DNA of 10,591 nt from Armatimonadota bacterium (GTDB lineage: Bacteria > Armatimonadota > Zipacnadia > Zipacnadales > JABUFB01), in assembly GCA_018056145.1 (NCBI GenBank), contig JAGPGE010000133.1, forward strand, positions 1-10,591, read 5' to 3'. The translations under genes were made by a program, and so were the position numbers. The notes beneath the pieces were generated by a model that did no database searches, had not been told where the DNA came from, and saw only the letters and a list, made by a program, of their open reading frames with translations. Shown in pieces: positions 1 through 6,571 of this stretch (within the stretch, counting starts at the first letter, position 1; every line of letters begins with the position of its first letter).

Positions 1-163
1 GGTCGGGATAGGCGACGTCGTCTTCGCCCCACCCCAGCGTCGCGGGGGTCATTCCCGCTTCGAAGGCCGGTCCCGTCCTCTTCATGATCGACTGGACTTC
101 CGCGCAATCCACCGCGGAGAGCGACAGACCCGCAACGATCGTCAGCAGGATGACGGCTCGCAT
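1..163 (-). CDS. N-terminal part of a secreted protein of unknown function (cut by window edge)
   Basis: The minus strand has an open frame from an ATG at 163-161 that stays open to the left edge, giving 54 residues with no stop. The N-terminus reads as a Sec signal peptide: Met-Arg, then a hydrophobic stretch (AVILLTIVAGLSLSAV), then Asp-Cys-Ala-Glu. Cleavage after Ala21 is plausible. The Cys at 20 follows Val-Asp, which does not fit a lipobox. The visible mature part contains a short GMTPATLGWGEDD stretch that I do not recognise. A GGGGGA purine run at 171-176 lies 7 bases upstream of the ATG and supports this start. It is divergent from the glycosidase operon at 350. It is the only protein in the window with a visible export signal. 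Function cannot be assigned from 54 residues. Confidence 0.68.
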   Translation of the reverse strand, partial: MRAVILLTIVAGLSLSAVDCAEVQSIMKRTGPAFEAGMTPATLGWGEDDVAYPD

Positions 164-239
164 ACCGAAGTCCCCCAGAGTTACGAGATACTGGCGTCGT
201 CGCGTGCAGCCAGCTGTAATTCCCCCCAAGAGCCACTGA

Positions 240-264
240 TCCCTGCAAGGACCTCCCGCAGGGA
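240..264. repeat. Short inverted repeat in the divergent spacer
   Basis: Arms TCCCTGC (240-246) and GCAGGGA (258-264) are exact reverse complements, 7 bp, around an 11-base loop. The repeat lies in the 186-bp spacer between the divergent genes at 163 and 350. It has no U-tract, so it is not an obvious terminator. It could be a leader hairpin or protein-binding dyad of the plus-strand operon, or chance in GC-rich DNA. I could not pick out convincing -35/-10 boxes in this spacer. Confidence 0.35.
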
Positions 265-274
265 AAGGGGAGAG

Positions 275-308
275 ACTGCGCGAACTGTCTGGGGTCACAT
301 CGCGCAGT
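275..308. promoter_or_regulatory. Perfect 9-bp inverted repeat upstream of the glycosidase operon (candidate operator or leader hairpin)
   Basis: ACTGCGCGA at 275-283 and TCGCGCAGT at 300-308 are perfect reverse complements separated by 16 bases. The half-site centres are about 25 bp apart. The dyad ends 41 bases before the ATG at 350 and 29 bases before its ribosome binding site, where an operator or 5' leader hairpin would sit. No nearby gene encodes a regulator, so the binding protein is unknown. Seen directly: the symmetry. Inferred: a regulatory role. Confidence 0.45.
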
Positions 309-337
309 ACCGCGTGCCGCCTCCGGCACCCACACTC

Positions 338-342
338 GGGAG
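338..342 (+). promoter_or_regulatory. Ribosome binding site that decides the start of the DUF6259 gene
   Basis: GGGAG lies 7 bases before the ATG at 350. The frame is open further upstream to a GTG at 314, but that GTG has no purine-rich site before it and sits just after the 275-308 dyad. The extra 12 residues it would add are Pro-rich and look non-coding. ATG 350 is therefore preferred. Confidence 0.7.
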
Positions 343-349
343 AAGAGCA

Positions 350-2653
350 ATGCCCACGAGGCTGACTGCAGGTGAAGGCGAACTGACCGTCGCAAACGAC
401 CTCGCCCGCTTTGTGTTCAGTCTCGCACACGGCGGCGCACTGGTGTCCATGACTGACCTCACCACCGACACTGAGCTTGTGCGAGACCGGAACGCGCCGC
501 GACTGCTGTGGCGCATTGGCCTGAGACGCGGCGGCGCCCCGAACCTGGAGTGGCTCACCAGCGACCAGACCTCGACGCTGACGTGGGAGACCACGGAGAC
601 CCCGGACGGGATGACCCTCGCACTGATGTCAGCCGGGCTGCCGGAGCCCGGCATGACCGTGCGCGTGCGAGTGACGCTGCCGCACGAGTCAGCTCTCAGT
701 GCGTGGCGCATCGAGGTGGATGGCCCGGCGGATGATGTCGCGGTCTGCGAACTGACCTGCCCGATCCTGTGCGGGCTGGTGAAACTCGGCGACCCCGCGC
801 CGGGTGAGTCCCTTCTCTTCCCGGTGCAGAGCGAAGCTTATCTGTACCGGAACCCTTTCCCGGTGCGCGACAGTCTGCCGCTGAAAGCGGGAGCGGGACC
901 GGAGACGGCCGATGTCGGCGTGGGGGCTGTCGGGGGACGGTACCCGGGAGCCATCGGGCTGCAAGTGGCTGCGCTTTACAACGACGCAGCGGGCCTGTAT
1001 CTCGCGACCCATGACTCAGGCCAACATCCCAAAGACCTGCGCATGGGACCTATTCCGGACCTGGGCCAGCCCCCTGTGCTCCAGGTCACCCACTACGTCA
1101 GCGAGTTCGCTGGCCAGGACGCCGGTACTGACTACGATACCATCGTCGGTGTTTTCCATGGCGACTGGTATGCCGCCGCCGACATCTACAAGCAATGGGC
1201 GACCCGCCAGTGGTGGTGCGAGAGGAAATTGTGGGACCGGGACATTGCGGGATGGTTGCGCGAGGGGGTGGGCGGGGTCTTCCAGATGTCCAACTACCAC
1301 ATGCCCCGCCTGGACATGAACCACCCGATGAGACAGATCGCCGACACGGTGAATGATATCTCGCGCGATGTCGGGGTGCCACTGCTCAGCCTGGTCTTCA
1401 ATTGGGAGGGCGGCGGCGCATGGACCGGCCCCGCGGGGTTCTTCCCCCCGCGCGAGGGTGAAGACCAGTTCCGGGCGGCAATGGCGAAGCTGCGAGAGGC
1501 AGGAAACCACGGGTTCGTCTACATCACCGGGAACAACTGGTACGTGAAGAACGGGTACGATCCACCCTGGGACAGCTGGCCGCTGTTCCGGGAAAACGGC
1601 GAGCACCTCGCGCTTCGTCGGCCGGATGGCGAGTACACGGTGATGAGCTGGTTTGACAACTGGGAAGTGGTGCGTCTGTGCCCTGCGCCGGACGACGCCT
1701 TGCCGCTGCATGTGGATGTGGCTCTAAAATGCTTGGACCTGGGCTGCACGGTGGTGCAGATCGACAACTTCCCCTGTGGCGGCAGTGAGGCGTGTTACGA
1801 CGCAAGCCACGGGCACCCCATGGGGCACGGACCGTGGTGGTCGCGGGCCTGCGCGCGGATACTGGAGGAGACCCGGCGTAAGGCGAAGGCAGCCTGCCCA
1901 GACTGCGCTTTCTCCACCGAGGGCGTCAGCGAGAACTTCATCCCCTGGCTGGACTTGTATGACCAGCGGGCCGGCAACATGGAGTACTTCGGCCACTACT
2001 GGCGCGGCATGCCCATGGGCGGCGAAACGGTGCCGCTGTTCAACTACGTCTACAATGAGTACATCGGCTCATACTACGCCGCCATGCCGGAATGCAACCG
2101 CCCCGAGGTTCTCTACTGGACCCGGGGCATCGGCAAAGCGATATGCCAGGGCGTGCTGCCCTCAGCGGGCCGCTACTTTCCAGACCCGCCCGATCACAAT
2201 CCTGTGACCCTCGCCTTCTACGAGCGAGTCGTCCGCGCCACAGGCCGCGAACTGTACCCATACCTCATGTTCGGTGAGATGCTCCGGCCCCCCGATATCG
2301 CCGTGCCTATTTTCACCGCGCAGTACCTGAAGTTCATGTACGACGGCCACGGAATGGTTCACCAGATGGACCCCAATGACCGGCATGAGGTGACCGATCG
2401 CGCGGTTCAGAACGCGGCTTTCCGGGGCCGGGACGGGAGCGTCTGCTTGCTGTTTGTGAATGTCACAGACCAGCCGGTGGCCTTCACATGCGACCTGCCG
2501 GACTACGGGCTCGCCGGAACTGTGAGCATCGAGCGCATCACGAACAGCCACTCCGAACCGTGGCTCGACGGAGTCTCCCTGCCGCGCGACGTGACCCTCG
2601 ACATGGAACCATTCTCGATCACGCTGATCATCGTCCGGGAGGTGCAGGCATGA
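350..2653 (+). CDS. DUF6259-type TIM-barrel protein, probable glycoside hydrolase
   Basis: A 767-aa protein with no signal peptide, so probably cytoplasmic. The layout fits DUF6259 glycosidase-like proteins. Residues about 1-285 form a beta-rich mutarotase-like domain that ends in a GDWYAAADIYKQWA linker motif. Residues about 295-620 form a TIM barrel. Residues about 680-767 form a C-terminal beta-domain. Two acidic positions at likely barrel strand ends are candidate catalytic residues: Asp472 in VVQIDNFP and Glu524 in FSTEGVSE. Between them is a Cys/His-rich loop (Cys482, CYDASHGHP, His487 and His489). By analogy with retaining TIM-barrel glycosidases, Asp472 could be the nucleophile and Glu524 the acid/base; this is inference. 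Substrate is unknown. It is the first gene of the operon, and its TGA overlaps the next ATG by 4 bp (ATGA). The DUF6259 name comes from motif recall and was not tested by a profile search. Confidence 0.82.
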   Translation: MPTRLTAGEGELTVANDLARFVFSLAHGGALVSMTDLTTDTELVRDRNAPRLLWRIGLRRGGAPNLEWLTSDQTSTLTWETTETPDGMTLALMSAGLPEPGMTVRVRVTLPHESALSAWRIEVDGPADDVAVCELTCPILCGLVKLGDPAPGESLLFPVQSEAYLYRNPFPVRDSLPLKAGAGPETADVGVGAVGGRYPGAIGLQVAALYNDAAGLYLATHDSGQHPKDLRMGPIPDLGQPPVLQVTHYVSEFAGQDAGTDYDTIVGVFHGDWYAAADIYKQWATRQWWCERKLWDRDIAGWLREGVGGVFQMSNYHMPRLDMNHPMRQIADTVNDISRDVGVPLLSLVFNWEGGGAWTGPAGFFPPREGEDQFRAAMAKLREAGNHGFVYITGNNWYVKNGYDPPWDSWPLFRENGEHLALRRPDGEYTVMSWFDNWEVVRLCPAPDDALPLHVDVALKCLDLGCTVVQIDNFPCGGSEACYDASHGHPMGHGPWWSRACARILEETRRKAKAACPDCAFSTEGVSENFIPWLDLYDQRAGNMEYFGHYWRGMPMGGETVPLFNYVYNEYIGSYYAAMPECNRPEVLYWTRGIGKAICQGVLPSAGRYFPDPPDHNPVTLAFYERVVRATGRELYPYLMFGEMLRPPDIAVPIFTAQYLKFMYDGHGMVHQMDPNDRHEVTDRAVQNAAFRGRDGSVCLLFVNVTDQPVAFTCDLPDYGLAGTVSIERITNSHSEPWLDGVSLPRDVTLDMEPFSITLIIVREVQA

Positions 2654-3768
2654 CCGCTCGCGAGCGCTTCATGGGCTGCATGACATTCGAGCCGGTGGAC
2701 CATGCGCCGAACATGGAGATCGCGGTCTGGGCGCAGACGCGGGAGCGCTGGATCAACGAGGGCATGCCCGAGGAGTACAACACATCCTTCATGCATCGTG
2801 GCGAGCCGGCGCTGGGCCTGGAGGGCTATGAGACGCTGGCCGTCGACGCCACCGGACCTGTGCCGCCGGTGGAACAGGTGGTTCTGGAGAATACCCAGGA
2901 ACATGTCTTGTTCGTGGACGGGTTCGGTCGCAAGCGCCGCGCGCGCAAGAGCGGCACCGTGGGCGGTACCCGCATGAGCATGGACACGTACATCGACTTC
3001 CCAGTGAAAGACGCCAAGTCCTTCCGGGAGTACCGCCACAGGTACGAGGGCCCTGCTGAGGAACGTTACCCGGATGGCTGGGACGCGCCGGACAGCCCGC
3101 TGAGGGGCACCGATCTGCCCCTCACTCTCATGAACCCTCTGGGGGGAACTTTCGGCTACTACTCCATGCTGCGCAACTGGATCGGCACCGAAAACCTGTC
3201 TTTACTGTGGTACGACGACCCCGCGCTGATCCACGAGTGCCTGGAGTTCCTGACAGACTTCATCCTGCGCATCCTGGAGCCCGCACTCCGGGAGCTGTCC
3301 TTCGATTTCGTCATCATCCACGAGGACATGGCGGGCAAAGGCGGGCCCCTCATGGGCCCAAAGCAGTTCGCGGAGTTCCTGCTGCCCCATTACAAGCGAT
3401 ACATCGAGTTTCTCAAATCGAACGGGGTTCGGCTGGTCCTCGTGGACACCGACGGCGACCACAACGTGCTCACACCCGTGTTTCTCGAAGCCGGCGTGGA
3501 CGGGTTCAACCCCATGGAGCGCGCAGCGGGCATGGACCCTGTGCAGATGCGCCGCGAATTCGGAAAGTCCATCTGCATGATCGGCGGCGTGGACAAACGC
3601 GAGATTGCGAAGGGACCGTCCGCGATTGACGCTGAATTGGCGCGACTGGTCCCGGTGATCGAGAGCGGCGGATACGTGCCCACCATCGACCACGCGGTTC
3701 ACCCGGATGTCTCGTACGCGGACTTCCTGTACTACCTGGACGCAAAGTGCAGGATCCTCGGCTGCTGA
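2650..3768 (+). CDS. Uroporphyrinogen decarboxylase (URO-D/MtaA) superfamily protein, divergent subfamily
   Basis: A 372-aa protein starting at an ATG that overlaps the upstream stop. It has GGAGG at 2638-2642 with a 7-base spacer, so the longer open frame back to 2488 is not used. The opening MTARERFMGCMTFEPVDHAP is the classic start of URO-D-superfamily proteins, and length matches the family (340-390 aa). Further motifs are IIHEDMAGKGGPLMGP (Glu225), VLVDTDGDH (266-271), IGGVDKR (Asp315) and PTIDHAVHPDV (Asp347-His348). The last three characterise a subfamily in environmental bacteria with no known substrate. MtaA/MtbA corrinoid methyltransferases carry a zinc-binding His-x-Cys-Gly in the strand where this protein has Asp-Thr-Asp-Gly, so a zinc-thiol methyltransferase mechanism looks unlikely. 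A true haem-pathway HemE role is also unlikely given the glycosidase operon. Cytoplasmic; role unknown. Confidence 0.85.
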   Translation: MTARERFMGCMTFEPVDHAPNMEIAVWAQTRERWINEGMPEEYNTSFMHRGEPALGLEGYETLAVDATGPVPPVEQVVLENTQEHVLFVDGFGRKRRARKSGTVGGTRMSMDTYIDFPVKDAKSFREYRHRYEGPAEERYPDGWDAPDSPLRGTDLPLTLMNPLGGTFGYYSMLRNWIGTENLSLLWYDDPALIHECLEFLTDFILRILEPALRELSFDFVIIHEDMAGKGGPLMGPKQFAEFLLPHYKRYIEFLKSNGVRLVLVDTDGDHNVLTPVFLEAGVDGFNPMERAAGMDPVQMRREFGKSICMIGGVDKREIAKGPSAIDAELARLVPVIESGGYVPTIDHAVHPDVSYADFLYYLDAKCRILGC

Positions 3769-3794
3769 TGGCGCCGGAGGGAGCTGAACCAGGC

Positions 3795-6557
3795 ATGAAT
3801 GAAAAGAGCTGTCGCTTCCCCGCCCGCGTGAACCCGGTGCTGCTGCATTCGCGGGAGCGGCGCGTGAGCCTCAGCGGGCAGTGGAGGTTCCGTCTGGACC
3901 CGGAGGACCTCGGCTTGTCGCGAGAGTGGTTCGCGAACCCGGACTGCATCCGCGAGCCGATTCGCGTTCCCGGCTCGTGGCAGGGCCAGGGATTCGGGCA
4001 TGATGGCGACGATGAGCTGTGGGATTTCCGCCTGCGCGCCCGCGTGTTCCGCGCGACGTATCAGGGAACAGGCTGGTATGCTCAGACCTTCCGGATGCCC
4101 GCTGACTGGGAGGGTGCCCGGTTCTGGCTGAACTTCGGCGGCGCTCATCCCAGTGCCGACGTGTGGCTGAACGGGCAGCCGATTGGCGCCAATGACATGC
4201 CCTTCGTCCCCTTCGGTTTTGAGGTTACAGGACTTCTGCGCGCGGACAGGGACAACGATCTTGTTGTTCGCATCCACGAGCACAACCGCATCTACGGGCT
4301 CGCTTACAACTGGCAGGGAAACTGGTCGGGCCTTTACCGAGACGTGGAACTCACCGCCACGGGACCAGCGTCGCTGCAGGAAGCGCATCTCCTGCCCGAC
4401 GTGGATGCCGGAACGCTGTTGATCCGAGCCTGGTCCCAGGGTGCGCCGGAGGGTTCGGCATTGCGCATCGCAGCCCATCCCGCCGACGGTTCCGGGCAGG
4501 CGCACAGTGCGGAGTTCCCCGTCCTGGGCGGACACGTTCAGGGTGAGCTGCGCGTGGCCGGGCCGGTGCTGTGGAGCCCGGATGATCCGGCGCTTTACCG
4601 TGTGGACATGGAGCTCGTCGACGGGGAGGCCATCCTCGACGCGCGGTCGGAGCGTACCGGATTCGTGAAGCTCTCGACCGAGGGAAGGCGGTTCCTGATC
4701 AATGATGAGCCGCACTTCATCCGCGGTACCGGGGACTTCATCAGTTGCCCCGAGACCGGGTGCCCCGACACAGACAGGGACCGCTGGCGCCGGAAGCTCC
4801 AGGCACTGCGCGACTACGGCTACAACCAGGTGCGGTGCCAATCGTATGTATACGCGCCGGAGTACTTCGACGCGGCAGACGAAGTGGGATTGCTGATACA
4901 GAGCGAGATGGGCGCTCTTGGCGGCTGGGGCGGGCACAACCAGTGGCACCTGTACGCCTGGCCCGCTCCCCATCCAGATGACTGCGCGACACTCAGGCGG
5001 CAGTGGAACCTCGTGGTCCGGCGGGATGCGAACCATCCATCCGCCGCGATCTACTGCATGAGCAACGAGCTTGGGTCGAGCACACTCTATCCGCGCATCG
5101 CCTGGCGCTGTTACAACGAGACGAAGGCCATCAGACCGCACGCCATGGTGATCTGGACCGACGGAGGGTACAACCCCGAGCTGCCTGGCGACTTCATCAA
5201 CACCAACTGGCCCGAGGGTCAGGAACCACCGGACAGGCCGATCATCGAGCACGAGTTCCGCTGGTGGAGTTCCTTCCCCGATCCGCACGTGACCCGCAAG
5301 TACTCGGGCGCGGTGCGCCACTACGCCGGAGACATTGCCCGGGAGGCCGCCCGCAAGCGCGGCCAGGAACACCTGCTGGAGACCTACGCCCGCAACAGCC
5401 AGCGCCTGCAGTTCATCGAGGCGAAGGCCCGGATGGAGGAATGCCGGCGCGACCGGGGCTTCCTGGCGGGAATCTCGCACTTCAACGCCATGGACGCGAA
5501 CCCTTCACCTCAGGGAATCATCGACGAGTTCTACGAGCGCAAGCTGGTCGACGCGGAGACCTGGCTGCGGACCAACGGGGACACGGTGATCCTCAGCAAT
5601 CTCGGCCTGGACGATCGCGTGTTTGTGAGTGACTCGGAGTTTCGCTGCGCGCTGGCCGTGTCGGACTACTCGCACCCGCCATTTGCCGATCCGGTGCTCG
5701 CGTGGTCCCTCGCCGGGGCCGGGGGCGAGGGTGCATCCGGTCACCTCAGGTGGGAACACGTGCCTTTTACCACCTGCCCGGTGGGTGAGATCACCTGCGC
5801 GCTGCCGTCTGTGGACTGCCCAGCTCGCATCCAGTTGCTCACGGAACTGTCGGACAGCTCGCGCATCGTGACCAACTCCTGGGACCTGTGGGTGTTCCCG
5901 GAACCGCCGCGACTGGCGGGCGTGGTGCGCTACGGAGAGCCAAGGAACACGTGGATCGCAGCATGGGAGGACCTGCGTGTGGCCGGTGCAGAGGGCCTTC
6001 CGGCGGATGGCCTCGTGCTTACGGAAGTGCTCGATGACGCTGTCGTCAACCACGCGCGGTCAGGCGGAACGGTGCTGCTTGCCGCGACGGAAGGACTCGT
6101 ACGACCGCACCAGCCAAACTTCGGCTACGTGCGGTACTTCCTGACTCCGCCGGCCAACTACGGGCCGTACGAGGATGGGCAGAATGGCACGGTGATTCGC
6201 GATCACCCATTACTGGGCGACTTCCCCCACGAGGGATTCGCCGACCTGCCCTTCTTCCGCATCATCGACGGAGCCCCGCCGCTGGCGTTGGAACCTTTCG
6301 GGCTGAACGACGAGGACCCGATCGTGCGCGTGATCCACCGCTACCCGGTGCTGCACCCGCTGGGCTATCTCGTGGAACGCTCCGTCGGCTCAGGCCGGAT
6401 CATCATCTCGGCCTTCGATCTGCAGCCCCAGTGGCCCGAAGCCCGATATCTCCTGCAATGCTTCGCGCGCGCCGCCGGAGACCCGCGCGCCATCCGGCCA
6501 GCGGAACTGAGCGACGCGACCATCGCTTCGATCCAGGCGGCAAGTTCGGGCCTGTGA
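3795..6557 (+). CDS. Glycoside hydrolase family 2 protein (beta-galactosidase/glucuronidase-like) with extra C-terminal domains
   Basis: A 920-aa cytoplasmic-looking enzyme. Residues about 15-190 form the GH2 sugar-binding jelly roll (SGQWRFRLDP, GGAHPSADVWLNGQ, GNWSGLYRDVEL). An Ig-like domain covers about 190-290. The TIM barrel covers about 300-585 and is entered by GRRFLINDEPHFIRG. The acid/base is Glu425 in CMSNELG. The probable nucleophile is Glu487 in PIIEHEFRWW, with Glu485 as alternative. Both residues expected of a retaining GH2 are present, so it should be active. After the barrel come an Ig-like stretch (about 590-715) and an alpha/beta domain resembling the class-I amidotransferase/beta-galactosidase trimerisation fold (about 720-905, SGGTVLLAATEG). 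The start is uncertain. ATG 3795 has GGGAG 11 bases upstream. ATG 3768 overlaps the previous stop (TGATG) and would add 9 residues, but has a weak site. Last gene of the operon; exact substrate unknown. Confidence 0.88.
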   Translation: MNEKSCRFPARVNPVLLHSRERRVSLSGQWRFRLDPEDLGLSREWFANPDCIREPIRVPGSWQGQGFGHDGDDELWDFRLRARVFRATYQGTGWYAQTFRMPADWEGARFWLNFGGAHPSADVWLNGQPIGANDMPFVPFGFEVTGLLRADRDNDLVVRIHEHNRIYGLAYNWQGNWSGLYRDVELTATGPASLQEAHLLPDVDAGTLLIRAWSQGAPEGSALRIAAHPADGSGQAHSAEFPVLGGHVQGELRVAGPVLWSPDDPALYRVDMELVDGEAILDARSERTGFVKLSTEGRRFLINDEPHFIRGTGDFISCPETGCPDTDRDRWRRKLQALRDYGYNQVRCQSYVYAPEYFDAADEVGLLIQSEMGALGGWGGHNQWHLYAWPAPHPDDCATLRRQWNLVVRRDANHPSAAIYCMSNELGSSTLYPRIAWRCYNETKAIRPHAMVIWTDGGYNPELPGDFINTNWPEGQEPPDRPIIEHEFRWWSSFPDPHVTRKYSGAVRHYAGDIAREAARKRGQEHLLETYARNSQRLQFIEAKARMEECRRDRGFLAGISHFNAMDANPSPQGIIDEFYERKLVDAETWLRTNGDTVILSNLGLDDRVFVSDSEFRCALAVSDYSHPPFADPVLAWSLAGAGGEGASGHLRWEHVPFTTCPVGEITCALPSVDCPARIQLLTELSDSSRIVTNSWDLWVFPEPPRLAGVVRYGEPRNTWIAAWEDLRVAGAEGLPADGLVLTEVLDDAVVNHARSGGTVLLAATEGLVRPHQPNFGYVRYFLTPPANYGPYEDGQNGTVIRDHPLLGDFPHEGFADLPFFRIIDGAPPLALEPFGLNDEDPIVRVIHRYPVLHPLGYLVERSVGSGRIIISAFDLQPQWPEARYLLQCFARAAGDPRAIRPAELSDATIASIQAASSGL

Positions 6558-6571
6558 TCCCCTGACCCGCG

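Noticed and set aside
236..248. CTGATCCCTGCA shared with the region near 8879-8890
   Set aside because: A single 12-base match in GC-rich DNA without flanking similarity, and one copy is inside a coding region. Probably chance.
314..349. GTG at 314 as an upstream start for the DUF6259 protein
   Set aside because: It has no ribosome binding site, while ATG 350 has GGGAG at ideal spacing.
164..349. Sigma-70-like promoter boxes in the divergent spacer
   Set aside because: AT-rich hexamers such as TATCTC (minus strand) occur, but none has a matching -35 box at 16-18 bases, so no promoter is called.
3732..5480. A 582-codon open frame on the minus strand opposite the URO-D-like/GH2 genes
   Set aside because: It is antisense to the clear GH2 coding sequence with catalytic motifs. 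Long antisense frames are expected in GC-rich genes, and its protein has no recognisable motif.
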